NCBI GenBank assembly: GCA_902773925.1 | Contig: CACYGI010000004.1 | Span: 124,001 to 188,000 of the forward strand | Source of the DNA: an uncultured Bacteroidia bacterium | Lineage (GTDB): Bacteria; Bacteroidota; Bacteroidia; Bacteroidales; UBA932 | DNA length: 64,000 nucleotides | Direction of reading: 5' to 3' | Shown: piece by piece, positions 16,751-25,458 of the stretch | Layout of the letters: every line of letters begins with the position of its first letter | Numbering within the stretch: the stretch's first letter is position 1 | Translations under genes and position numbers: made by a program | Notes under the pieces: model-generated | Told to the model about the DNA's origin: nothing | Seen by the model: only the letters and a program-made list of their open reading frames with translations | Databases searched by the model: none

Positions 16751-17992
16751 TCACATAGCACCAATTACCTCACCAACTAATGCCACATATAAATCTGTAA
16801 CTTTCTCAGTTGTGTAATTCGCTTCTATTACTGATAAACCCTTTTCTCCCATCAAAGCAAGTTCTTGTTTACTAACATTACTCAACCAAATGGTCATCTC
16901 CTCTATTTGCTTATCATAATCTGTTTCAGTCACCAACTTCGCACATCCTATATCTTTCATAAAGTTAAATAATGGAGTATGCTCAGAAGATAGAATTAGA
17001 AGCGGCTTCTCGCAAGCCATAATAGTATATACCTTTGAGGGGAAGCCGCATCCATCCATCTCGGGCTTCATGAAAATAAACGAGGCATCAGAATACGAAA
17101 TGACTGCTGGCATAAGATCTCGAGATATGTACGGCATAATATGGACTTTTTTCAAGTCCCGATTACGAACTTCATCCTCAAGAAATCCACGCTTGACGCC
17201 ATCCCCTATAATTATATACTCTACATTCAAATCTCTCGTCCTATCTGCCAAATAGACAAGCGTTTCCCATGACTGAGCAAGACCTATGTTTCCTGCATAT
17301 AGTAGTTTTATACTATCACTTTGCGGAAATGTTGACTGATTAAGAATTTGTTTCCAGTCTATTCTATGATATAATTTCGTATCAACGAAATTTGGGATTA
17401 TCCTCAATTTACTGGGATCTTTCATTCGTGATGAAATAACATCGTAATACAATTTATCAATAATTGTTACTGCATCAGATCTGTTATATACCTTCTTCTC
17501 CATCCACTTCAGCACACTCAAAACTAGTCCATCCTTAAGTTTCAGAATATCAGGATAAACCTCTTGAATATTATAAATTGTTTTACAGTGTTTTAGTTTA
17601 GCAAATAAAACATTTAACAGCCCTATTGTCAACGGAGGCGATGGTGATATGATTATATCTACATGTCCTATATACAAGCCCACAAAGAAGGAAATAAAGT
17701 GCCAATAGACAAATCCTAATAATCTAAGAAAGGTATTATTGAACTTTTTCTGAGGAATATGTAATACAGTTATGCCATTATACCTACTCATCTTACATAT
17801 TCCCCATACTTTCCATCGCAAATGTTGTTTTTGAACCTCTTCTTCTACAATATTATAATGTGGTGTTGTTGTCAACACAACAACATCATATCCTTTTTCC
17901 TGCAACTTCAATGCAATGTCATTGTATAGATATGCTGTCGAATCACCGTCGGGCGCAAAAACAACAGTATGTATCAATATACGAGGCTTCAT
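16751..17992 (-). CDS. wbuB: L-fucosamine transferase WbuB-type glycosyltransferase (GT4)
   Basis: A 413-residue GT4 enzyme, ATG start, no cleaved signal. N-terminus RILIHTVVFAPDGDSTAYLYNDIA is the WbuB pattern; VLTTTPHYN follows, IYNIQEVYPDILKL is near residue 150, LLYAGNIGLAQSWETL near 240, and the C-terminal acceptor-proximal E-x7-E region is EMDGCGFPSKVYTIMACEKPLLIL. WbuB transfers FucNAc from UDP-FucNAc to a lipid-linked sugar. Presence of fnlABC in the same locus supports this. Gap of 38 bases from the upstream aminotransferase. Confidence 0.82.
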   Translation of the reverse strand: MKPRILIHTVVFAPDGDSTAYLYNDIALKLQEKGYDVVVLTTTPHYNIVEEEVQKQHLRWKVWGICKMSRYNGITVLHIPQKKFNNTFLRLLGFVYWHFISFFVGLYIGHVDIIISPSPPLTIGLLNVLFAKLKHCKTIYNIQEVYPDILKLKDGLVLSVLKWMEKKVYNRSDAVTIIDKLYYDVISSRMKDPSKLRIIPNFVDTKLYHRIDWKQILNQSTFPQSDSIKLLYAGNIGLAQSWETLVYLADRTRDLNVEYIIIGDGVKRGFLEDEVRNRDLKKVHIMPYISRDLMPAVISYSDASFIFMKPEMDGCGFPSKVYTIMACEKPLLILSSEHTPLFNFMKDIGCAKLVTETDYDKQIEEMTIWLSNVSKQELALMGEKGLSVIEANYTTEKVTDLYVALVGEVIGAM

Positions 17993-18030
17993 TAATAATA
18001 AGTCACCAATGAAAAAAACTTGTGTTACAG

Positions 18031-19287
18031 CTATCCTTCTATTGCATCTTTAATTATATTAACGATATACTTGACATCATCATCTTTAACACAAGGGCCA
18101 GCAGGCAAACACATGCTTATCTTAAATAAATCTTCTGATACCCCATTCAAGTAGGCAGGAGCGCCTCGATATACCGGCTGTTTGTGCATCGGCTTCCAGA
18201 CGGGACGTGCTTCTATACCTGCAGCATCCATAAAAACACGCAGGGCCTCAACATTATCATTAGGCTGACAATCCGTTGTAGCGCTGTCTGCCACATGAAT
18301 GACTCCAGCAGCACCGCCTACCGCACCTTGAACAATTGTCTTATACGCATTCTCTTGCCCCTTAATCTTAAGTTTCGGATCAATCGTTATCGTGCAGAGC
18401 CAGTAATTGCTGTCATATTCTCCAGTAGCAGGCTGGGAATGAACCGTAATACCCTCAACCTCTTTAAGAAGATCTTCGTAAAGTTTTTGAACCTTCTTAT
18501 GATGAGCAATATGATCATTGGCCACCGTCATCTGACCGCGACCGATACCAGCGCAAATATTAGACATACGATAGTTGAAACCTATCTTTTCGTGCTGATA
18601 ATAAGGATAACTTTCACGGTACTGCGTAGCATACATCATAATCTCGCGCCACTCATCTTCGTTGTTAGTTATCAAAGCACCACCGCCACTGGTAGTAATC
18701 ATCTTATTACCATTGAAGGAAAGAACGCCATACTTACCGAAAGTACCTAACACTTGGCCTTTCCAACGGGAGCCAAAACCTTCTGCAGCATCCTCAATTA
18801 CCGGAATGTCGTACTTGTTGGCAATAGCCATAATCTTATCTATATTGTACGGCATACCATAAAGTGCAACTGGCACAATAGCCTTAGGCTTCCTGGCAGT
18901 CTTTGCGATACGATCCTTAATGGCCACTTCAAGGAGTTCAGGATCCATATTCCAAGTATCCCTCTCAGAGTCAATGAAGATTGGCGTAGCGCCAAGATAT
19001 GTGATCGGATGCGAAGAAGCACAGAAAGTAAAACTCTGCACACATACTTCATCACCCGGCCCAACACCGCAGGCAATCAAAGCCAAATGCACAGCAGATG
19101 TCCCAGAAGATAAAGCCACTACTCTTTTATTTTGCCCGCAGAAAGATTCGAGATCTTTTTCGAATCCATTCACATTGGGCCCCAGAGGCACCACCCAATT
19201 CGTATCAAATGCCTCTTTAATATATTTCTGTTCAAGACCGGCATCGCTCATGTGAGCAAGGCATAAATAAATTCTTTTATCTGCCAT
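18031..19287 (-). CDS. DegT/DnrJ/EryC1 aminotransferase, PglE-like
   Basis: A 418-residue PLP enzyme. Motifs: LSSGTSAVHLALIACGVGPGDEV (about 57-79), FTFCASSHPITYLGATPIFID, VIEDAAEGFGSRWKG with the PLP-contacting Asp, and LSFNGNKMITTSGGGALIT with the catalytic Lys. It is directly upstream of the initiating sugar-phosphate transferase (24-base gap). That gene pair, with the membrane dehydratase at 44867, fits PglE: amination of UDP-4-keto-6-deoxy-GlcNAc on the way to bacillosamine. Compared with relatives it has a ~25-residue insertion (VGGAAGVIHVADSATTDCQP region) near the C-terminus. Substrate is inferred. Confidence 0.82.
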   Translation of the reverse strand: MADKRIYLCLAHMSDAGLEQKYIKEAFDTNWVVPLGPNVNGFEKDLESFCGQNKRVVALSSGTSAVHLALIACGVGPGDEVCVQSFTFCASSHPITYLGATPIFIDSERDTWNMDPELLEVAIKDRIAKTARKPKAIVPVALYGMPYNIDKIMAIANKYDIPVIEDAAEGFGSRWKGQVLGTFGKYGVLSFNGNKMITTSGGGALITNNEDEWREIMMYATQYRESYPYYQHEKIGFNYRMSNICAGIGRGQMTVANDHIAHHKKVQKLYEDLLKEVEGITVHSQPATGEYDSNYWLCTITIDPKLKIKGQENAYKTIVQGAVGGAAGVIHVADSATTDCQPNDNVEALRVFMDAAGIEARPVWKPMHKQPVYRGAPAYLNGVSEDLFKISMCLPAGPCVKDDDVKYIVNIIKDAIEG

Positions 19288-19310
19288 ATAATAGTCTATT
19301 ATATTACAAC

Positions 19311-20000
19311 TTAAATTATTTCATCTGCATACTTCATTTTCTTGCCAAATACTGTGCAAAAAATCATTTGTATGTCTTTAATAAATGAATAATGCCTATA
19401 ATAATAGCAATTCAATCGCACCTTATCAGGATAGATGATATTATCGTTATATTCAACAGCAATATCTTGAATGGATCTAGTATCCCCTTCTTTCTGTTTC
19501 TGTGCAACATACTCAGAAATCATCTCATCCTCCAATCTATACTTCAATGTTGCAGGCCCCGTAATTCCTGGTCTTAACTTTAATACATCTCTATCATCAC
19601 CTACCAATCTATCAGCGTAGCCTGGCACATCCGGTCTTGGTCCGACAAAACTCATATTGCCAATCAATACATCCCAAAGTCCCGGCAATTCATCAAGTTT
19701 ATAATGCCGCAACTTTGCGCCCAATGGAGTAATGCGGCTATCTCCTGCGACAGAGATTGTTGACCACTCCTTATTACCTTTCTTTGAATTGCTTCCTTCT
19801 GCATTCTTAACAGGAATCATCGTACGGAATTTGTGGCATCTAAACAGCTTTCCACCTTTTCCCACACGATTTTGCACAAAGAACACTGGCCCTCCTGGCA
19901 TTTTTACTTTAATAATAATAGCCACAACTATCAAAATCGGCCATAAAAACAACAGTCCTATTAATGAAACCAGTCTGTCGAAAATATATTTTATTATCAT
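19311..20000 (-). CDS. initiating sugar-phosphate transferase (PglC/monotopic PGT family)
   Basis: A 229-residue small phosphoglycosyl transferase. N-terminal membrane-dipping helix YIFDRLVSLIGLLFLWPILIV, then GPVFFVQNRVGKGGKLFRCHKFRTM, the catalytic DELPGLWDVLIGNMSFVGPRPDVP and RPGITG. It transfers a HexNAc-1-phosphate to undecaprenyl phosphate at the inner membrane and so starts repeat-unit synthesis. A single membrane segment, as in PglC, rather than the five of WbaP. The upstream licD stop and this ATG share one base (TAATG). Its donor is probably the diacetyl-bacillosamine-like sugar made by the dehydratase and aminotransferase. Confidence 0.9.
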   Translation of the reverse strand: MIIKYIFDRLVSLIGLLFLWPILIVVAIIIKVKMPGGPVFFVQNRVGKGGKLFRCHKFRTMIPVKNAEGSNSKKGNKEWSTISVAGDSRITPLGAKLRHYKLDELPGLWDVLIGNMSFVGPRPDVPGYADRLVGDDRDVLKLRPGITGPATLKYRLEDEMISEYVAQKQKEGDTRSIQDIAVEYNDNIIYPDKVRLNCYYYRHYSFIKDIQMIFCTVFGKKMKYADEII

Positions 20001-20869
20001 TATATCAAAAACTTCTCGTCTGATTTATCTGTATATTGATATTCTTCTCCAAGAGCCCATGTTGATGCGTGTTGTTCATACCGGATTCTTTCAACGGACG
20101 GCAATTTCATATAGTCACCAAAACGTTCCTTAAGAAAATCCTCAAGACCAATTGCAACATTTAATTCGATTGTCTCAAACGACACTCTTTTAGTAGATGA
20201 AAAGTGTGCATGCTTATAAACACCATTTTTAATCTTTGCCTTCCCAAGGAAATTGCAATAATAATTGGTTTCCCAGTTACGAAATGCATATACTTGCTTT
20301 AAGCCAAAATGTAGCAGGAAGCGCTTTGGAAGCACTTTCATACACTTAAGCAAATAGTATGTGAGCGCTCCGTGCCGATGATATTCTTTATTTGCTAAAC
20401 CCTTAACAATAACATACTTTGCCCAAATATATTGCCACCACCGAAATAATTTTTGATTAGGACAATTATGCAGAATAAATATATCGATAAAAACGCCTTG
20501 ATGAATATGCCATCGTTTCAAGATTTCTTCTTCGAAATAAGAATTATTGAGGCGTATCTTAGCTGTTGTTATCAAGCCTTTTGTTGCTCCCAGTTCCTGT
20601 AGGTAGTACTTATCGTGATGCCCATAAGAATTAAAACAGTTACGAAACTTTTCATATGCGTCAGGTGTCATAAAGACATCTAAATCATCATCCCATGGGA
20701 TGAATCCCCCGTGCCGTTTAGCGCCAAGTGCAGATCCACCCATTAAGCAATAGGGAATATCATATTCTTGACAAAAAGCATCAAAATCGAACGCGATATT
20801 CAAAATCACATTCTGAAGAGTCTTCAACCCCCAATCATCAGGGGTTTCATTTCTCATAAGATCATTCAT
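20000..20869 (-). CDS. LicD family nucleotidyltransferase-fold protein
   Basis: A 289-residue LicD-type protein. The core MGGSALGAKRHGGFIPWDDD with LDVFM at about residues 42-66 has the GS, G and D-D-x-D residues of the nucleotidyltransferase fold. LicD proteins move phosphodiester-linked groups (phosphocholine, ribitol- or glycerol-phosphate) from CDP donors to sugars. A CTP-type cytidylyltransferase three genes upstream (22069-22488) makes such a role credible here. The start overlaps the upstream gene by 8 bases. Cytosolic or membrane associated. The exact substituent is unknown. Confidence 0.85.
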   Translation of the reverse strand: MNDLMRNETPDDWGLKTLQNVILNIAFDFDAFCQEYDIPYCLMGGSALGAKRHGGFIPWDDDLDVFMTPDAYEKFRNCFNSYGHHDKYYLQELGATKGLITTAKIRLNNSYFEEEILKRWHIHQGVFIDIFILHNCPNQKLFRWWQYIWAKYVIVKGLANKEYHRHGALTYYLLKCMKVLPKRFLLHFGLKQVYAFRNWETNYYCNFLGKAKIKNGVYKHAHFSSTKRVSFETIELNVAIGLEDFLKERFGDYMKLPSVERIRYEQHASTWALGEEYQYTDKSDEKFLI

Positions 20870-22076
20870 ATCTCATTCTTTTTTCCATTATTCTACGAAC
20901 TATTCTACGCAAAGGTGTCGGGATTGCATAATATATATCGAATATGTACTGTCTTTTCGATTTCATATATTTCAAAACGACTTCGTCAAACTCCAGGATC
21001 TTTAAATCCGAAAAAAACTGAGAACGGACTGATGGCATCTTTGTGTACCCCTTCAGACAACCATTATTATCAACAGCAAATGAATAAGGAACAATAGTGC
21101 TGACGATTTTATGATCACTGACTAAATGGTCAAGCCATGACTCTCCTTTAGGCGTATTGGGCGCTATCATAGAAACACCTTCGTTGGCAACCAATCCGAT
21201 GTTTAAGGATTCTATTCCCCAGAAATCGCCCAAGGTAATATCAGAACACCTTGTAGGTTTTGCCCATTTGCACGAATAACATGATTGCCTTAAAGAGATG
21301 TATTTTTGAAAAGCAAAATAAAACGGGAATTGATAATGCAATCCAATAATCTCTGAAACACGTCCGGATTTATCCTCCGATACAATTTTATATGATTGAG
21401 GATGCTTTACTCCAGACCCTTTATATCTAAAGACAAAATCCTTTATCTTTTTTCCGTGCTTTCTTTCCCACCAGGCAATAGATTTATTAAATAGGTCCTG
21501 TGAAGGAACCCCATGACATACAAAGTCAACTAACAAAAGATTATCTGAATCACCACCCAAAAAATTTAAAAGAGCATTGCACTGACAGGGCGTACCACAA
21601 AAAAGGACTTTTTCACCACATTTAATCCTATTATTTATCTCATTGTAAATTCCTGAAGTATCACTTTGTAAATATTTTGATTTCAGCAGCTGATGAATAG
21701 ACTCATAAGAAGTAGCTGATTGATGGCAAAGTCGCAAATTACTATCAAACGCTGCTCCATAGACCACGTATCCTAGTTTAATTGCCATGGAGGCAAAAAG
21801 GCCAAAAATACCGCCGGAAGACCCTGCATCCTTATCCTTTTTTTCTGAAGCATAAGCTGCATAACAAGATTCTATTTTTTCATGTAAAGCGGTTTTACAG
21901 AGCGGACATACACTTAAACATTTCCCACATGAAACACATTTTTTTTTATCAACAATAGGTTGATAAAAACCTTCTTCATCCAGATAGTAGGAAATGGCAT
22001 TAAGATTACAGCTGTCACCGCACGCCCGGCAGCCACAACACTTGTCAGGCGTTATTATTGATATATTATTATCCAT
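20862..22076 (-). CDS. 4Fe-4S / coenzyme F420 hydrogenase beta-subunit-like oxidoreductase
   Basis: A 404-residue protein. Two ferredoxin clusters at the N-terminus: CCGCRACGDSCNLNAI (about 13-28) and CVSCGKCLSVCPLC (about 46-59). The FrhB-type domain follows: KDKDAGSSGGIFGLFASMAI, SKYLQSDTSGIYNEI, VLFCGTPCQCNALLNFLGG and DFVCHGVPS, then CYSCKWAKPTRCSDITLGDFWGI, a further Cys set. These proteins are common in Bacteroides capsule loci, often beside pyruvyltransferases or LicD, but their reaction is not established. Its start overlaps the upstream cytidylyltransferase gene by 8 bases. Confidence 0.85.
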   Translation of the reverse strand: MDNNISIITPDKCCGCRACGDSCNLNAISYYLDEEGFYQPIVDKKKCVSCGKCLSVCPLCKTALHEKIESCYAAYASEKKDKDAGSSGGIFGLFASMAIKLGYVVYGAAFDSNLRLCHQSATSYESIHQLLKSKYLQSDTSGIYNEINNRIKCGEKVLFCGTPCQCNALLNFLGGDSDNLLLVDFVCHGVPSQDLFNKSIAWWERKHGKKIKDFVFRYKGSGVKHPQSYKIVSEDKSGRVSEIIGLHYQFPFYFAFQKYISLRQSCYSCKWAKPTRCSDITLGDFWGIESLNIGLVANEGVSMIAPNTPKGESWLDHLVSDHKIVSTIVPYSFAVDNNGCLKGYTKMPSVRSQFFSDLKILEFDEVVLKYMKSKRQYIFDIYYAIPTPLRRIVRRIMEKRMRYE

Positions 22077-22488
22077 GTAATTTTTTTACTATTTCAGAAG
22101 AACTAATACCATCAGTGTGAGGAAGGAATACAATAACGCAACCAACTTCCGACAGTTTTTTCTGTATCTCATTATACATATCGGACCCCTTCCAATCGTC
22201 TCCATGAAAAATGGCATCAAAATGATATTTCTCCCATGCTGCGAATTTATCCATATTATCTTGAGGAACAACTTGATCTACATACCGTATCGCTTCAACT
22301 ATAGCCTTACGCTGCTCAAAGGAAATTACGGGTGTTTTGTGCTTATATCGCTGCACGTTTTCATCAGTGCTAACACCTACTATTAGATAGTCACATTGTT
22401 CCTTAGCCCTTCTAATAATATTAAGGTGGCCAATATGAAACATATCAAAAACTCCGGTTGTATAACCTATTCTATATTTCTTATCCAT
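22069..22488 (-). CDS. cytidylyltransferase, glycerol-3-phosphate (TagD)-like
   Basis: A 139-residue nucleotidyltransferase. YTTGVFDMFHIGHLNIIRRA carries the HxGH motif, STDE and YKHKTPVISFEQRKAIVEAI follow, and the C-terminal DGISSSEI holds the ISTT-like signature. The size matches TagD. It would couple CTP to an alcohol phosphate (glycerol-3-phosphate or a relative), producing the CDP donor a LicD-type enzyme uses. It overlaps the following gene by 8 bases; the LicD gene is next but one. Substrate choice among glycerol, ribitol or ethanolamine phosphates cannot be read from the sequence. Confidence 0.82.
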   Translation of the reverse strand: MDKKYRIGYTTGVFDMFHIGHLNIIRRAKEQCDYLIVGVSTDENVQRYKHKTPVISFEQRKAIVEAIRYVDQVVPQDNMDKFAAWEKYHFDAIFHGDDWKGSDMYNEIQKKLSEVGCVIVFLPHTDGISSSEIVKKLHG

Positions 22489-22517
22489 AAAGCGTTTTTC
22501 CTTAAGTAAATAAGTAA

Positions 22518-23336
22518 TTATCTCATGATTTTATATGCCAGTTTTCGTAACCAGCTGGGAGCAATCATCAAAAAATACATGGCATATGCATAAATAGTTG
22601 CAATAAAACCATATCCAAGCTGCATGTTGATTAACTTCCTTAATTTAAGTTGACTTTTAGCAAATTCTCGTCCGTTACGCCTTTGTTTGAACATATCTTC
22701 CGTTACACGGAAATTCAGCAATACATCCGGTACATTTACTATTACCGCACCGTGAAGGAAACCTTGCAGCCACAATTCAGTATCCTCATTCCTGACAAAA
22801 TTTGTCGGATAAAACATCCCTATTTTATCAAAAAATCTTTTTCGGAAAAGAACTGTAGGGTGAGCTACTGGATTTCTTTTAGAAAAAAACTTTCGGCATT
22901 CTTCTGAGGTACATGGATATCTGACTGTGTGATTGCGGTTATTCCCTTTTTCATCAATTTCATTAATAGCGCCGCCTAAAACATCGACTTCTGGATTATT
23001 ATCCATATAGCACACTTGTTTCTCAAATCGATTATTGCATGCAATATCATCCGAATCCATACGCGCTATGAATTCATAATCCTTTTGACTGCACAAGTTG
23101 AGCAAATCATTCAATATATGAGCCAATCCCTTATTATCCTTGTTTGCAACAACTATAATCCTATCATCAACAAGGTTGTTAATGACATCTAATAGTTCAT
23201 TTCCAATTGGCCCATCGATTCCAAGATATAAATCGAAGTCAGAGAAAGTCTGATTTAAAATGCTATCTAATGATAGCCTAAGATACTCAGGCTTATCATT
23301 CTTATATACAGATTGGATTACTGCAAGTTTTGCCAT
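22518..23336 (-). CDS. glycosyltransferase family 2
   Basis: Start ATG at 23336 (MAKLAVIQSVYKND), which puts the GT-A fold at the N-terminus; the longer reading would overlap the upstream gene by over 100 bases. 272 residues. Motifs: SLDSILNQTFSDFDLYLGIDG, FIARMDSDDIACNNRFEKQ with the D-x-D metal site, LGGAINEID, and VAHPTVLFRKRFFDKIG with NEDTELWLQ. A C-terminal hydrophobic stretch (GYGFIATIYAYAMYFLMIAP) may hold it at the membrane. It adds one sugar of the repeat unit; donor unknown. Confidence 0.85.
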   Translation of the reverse strand: MAKLAVIQSVYKNDKPEYLRLSLDSILNQTFSDFDLYLGIDGPIGNELLDVINNLVDDRIIVVANKDNKGLAHILNDLLNLCSQKDYEFIARMDSDDIACNNRFEKQVCYMDNNPEVDVLGGAINEIDEKGNNRNHTVRYPCTSEECRKFFSKRNPVAHPTVLFRKRFFDKIGMFYPTNFVRNEDTELWLQGFLHGAVIVNVPDVLLNFRVTEDMFKQRRNGREFAKSQLKLRKLINMQLGYGFIATIYAYAMYFLMIAPSWLRKLAYKIMR

Positions 23337-23344
23337 AGTATTGA

Positions 23345-24151
23345 TTATTGATAGTCCGCAAAAGAAGTGCCCCCAACTGCCACATATACTTTTCGGGCAG
23401 TTTTTCTTAATCGACTGGGCATATACCGAATTACAACGGTCTTTATCCAAAGTTTTAATGCGGCCCCTATACCTTGTAATTCACGATTCCCTAAATAAAT
23501 ATCTGGATGCTTTTTAAAGTACCTATTTGCAGTCCTCAACAGTTTCCCCTTTCTTACTACATCTAGTATAACAAATCCTTTCCCTTTATCTACAATACAT
23601 TTTGCTCCATAATTGACAGCAAGTCTTCTTAACGCAACTTCATACTTCCAAGCGCTTAGTGACTGTTGTAAAGTAAATAATAGAAAATCTTTCTTCCATA
23701 TTCCAGGATATAAATTTACGCTATATTCGCTGTCTGTTTCGACTCGATACAAACCGGGAATCCTCTCTATTGGTTCACGGGTAGCTGAAGTTGGGCGCTT
23801 AAAGAAACGAACATAATCAATTCCGTCTTCAGTCACCAAACTCATAATACTTGACATTCTCTCATTATCTACTTTTTCGATTAAGAAATAATCATCTAAG
23901 GTGATGAAAACATAATCTGTTTTGACATAATCAAGCGCATACTTCAATCGATCCGTCCATTCCGGCTTATCTTCAATTGCAATGATATTTATATCAAGAA
24001 ATGTCTTTTCAGTTTTTTTGTCAGTCACAATGTAGGTATCAAAATCTCTGTTCTGCCAGTTATCATTGAATAATTTGATATGGCCATCCCACAAATCCGA
24101 AAACTTGTCACAGGACACAATCAGAAGTGTTAATCTCTCTTTTAGCATCAT
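23345..24151 (-). CDS. glycosyltransferase-like protein
   Basis: A 268-residue protein that begins LTLLIVSCDKFSDLWDGHIKLF and has FITLDDYFLIEKVD near residue 100, resembling the metal-binding loop of GT-A enzymes, plus DYVRFFKRP and LYPGIWKKDFLLFTLQ. I recognise it as a small glycosyltransferase family common in Bacteroides capsule loci, without a firm CAZy number. Two adjacent ATGs (24151, 24148) could start it; it overlaps the upstream gene by 4 bases, so coupling is likely. The C-terminus is basic (PSRLRKTARKVY), typical for peripheral membrane binding. Confidence 0.65.
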   Translation of the reverse strand: MMLKERLTLLIVSCDKFSDLWDGHIKLFNDNWQNRDFDTYIVTDKKTEKTFLDINIIAIEDKPEWTDRLKYALDYVKTDYVFITLDDYFLIEKVDNERMSSIMSLVTEDGIDYVRFFKRPTSATREPIERIPGLYRVETDSEYSVNLYPGIWKKDFLLFTLQQSLSAWKYEVALRRLAVNYGAKCIVDKGKGFVILDVVRKGKLLRTANRYFKKHPDIYLGNRELQGIGAALKLWIKTVVIRYMPSRLRKTARKVYVAVGGTSFADYQ

Positions 24152-25449
24152 TTATTGTAATTCTGTATTGATTCTAAAACTATTGATTCAAAAATTGAAC
24201 AGCTTGATGATAAACTATGATTCTGTTCCGTAATAATGATTTGTCTGTTATAGTATTGTTTTTGTAATTCCGTATTACTTAACATATTCTCTATAACGGA
24301 AACAAGGCTCGTACTGTCTGAGCACACAAATGAAGCCCCGGTACTAACCATATACTCTACTATTCCACATTCCGGAGAGCCATATGTCAAAATAGTTGCA
24401 CCGCTTGCCAATGCATCTGCAGCTTTTGTTGATAATGAATATCGTGAATATCGTATTTCAGACTCCTTAAAGCCTTCTACAATTACAGTCACATCACTAC
24501 CCACCATTCGTTTCTGAACTTCAAGATAAGGAATCGTACCACCATAATAGATATTAGGATTATCCTCTAACTCTTTATAAACCTTTGGATCTTTTTCAGC
24601 CGAATAAACCTCCAGCCTATAATTACCGTTGATATGCCCCAAAGCATTACCTATAGCATTTAATGAATGGTTTCTTCCCATCCTAATGTTTCCAAAATAA
24701 GTAATTAGCGGCATCTCTTTGTTTACTGGAGCAAACGGCCTTCGCGGGACCTCAGAAGTCAGATATACCGTATCGCCAATCAGACCAAAGTGGTTATTAT
24801 ATTTGTCTCTTATTTTGTCGCTGATGTATATTGCATAATGATTACGAGTCAATAAATCCTTAATCATTCTCCTATAGGAATACTTATACCAATAGTACAA
24901 CGGATTGATAGAGATATAAGTGTTGAAATAATAATCATCTGCAATAGAAGAGACAATCGGTATGTTATATCTCTTGGAAATATAGTCAGCTATCTGGGGG
25001 ATAAAGAAGTCGTAAGAGAAGCTCAAGAATACACATTCCGGCTTAAAATCATCTAGCCATTGGTTGAATTCGTCAGTACACCATAGTTTATTACGCCAAA
25101 GTAACTTGCGAAGAAGGTGCGAAAGCGGAGTATGATTGGCTCCAAACCTGTATGCTTTTTTAGATAGTTGTCTCTCATCACTATTATCCGACACTGGCGA
25201 TTGCTTTTTCAGGTTATCGTACTTGAATATTTTCCCAGTCTGCACTTTCTTGCCTTTCCACCTTTGCAACAATCTATAATCAGTTATCTGATACAACGTG
25301 CCACAATGACCTTGAATAGGATCTTGAGCATGAGAAAATACTTGAGCCAAATTCTCAGGCTCCCAATTATGGAAGTAAGCATCAAAAGCCCGAGAAGACT
25401 CTTTGGGATTATATGGAATAGTTCCAACAATCAAACATCTTGGATGCAT
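24148..25449 (-). CDS. glycosyltransferase, GT4-like
   Basis: A 433-residue protein, ATG start. N-terminus RCLIVGTIPYNPKESSRAFDAYF with a following NLAQVF is a GT-B type first domain; ECVFLSFSYDFFIPQIADYI lies near residue 140. The second domain has LITYFGNIRMGRNHSLNAI (about 250), YRLEVYSAE, IYYGGTIPYLEVQKRM and the acceptor-loop region STKAADALASGATILTYGSP. It adds a sugar to the lipid-linked repeat unit on the cytosolic face; donor and acceptor unknown. Confidence 0.78.
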   Translation of the reverse strand: MHPRCLIVGTIPYNPKESSRAFDAYFHNWEPENLAQVFSHAQDPIQGHCGTLYQITDYRLLQRWKGKKVQTGKIFKYDNLKKQSPVSDNSDERQLSKKAYRFGANHTPLSHLLRKLLWRNKLWCTDEFNQWLDDFKPECVFLSFSYDFFIPQIADYISKRYNIPIVSSIADDYYFNTYISINPLYYWYKYSYRRMIKDLLTRNHYAIYISDKIRDKYNNHFGLIGDTVYLTSEVPRRPFAPVNKEMPLITYFGNIRMGRNHSLNAIGNALGHINGNYRLEVYSAEKDPKVYKELEDNPNIYYGGTIPYLEVQKRMVGSDVTVIVEGFKESEIRYSRYSLSTKAADALASGATILTYGSPECGIVEYMVSTGASFVCSDSTSLVSVIENMLSNTELQKQYYNRQIIITEQNHSLSSSCSIFESIVLESIQNYNK

Positions 25450-25458
25450 AAATATCTA

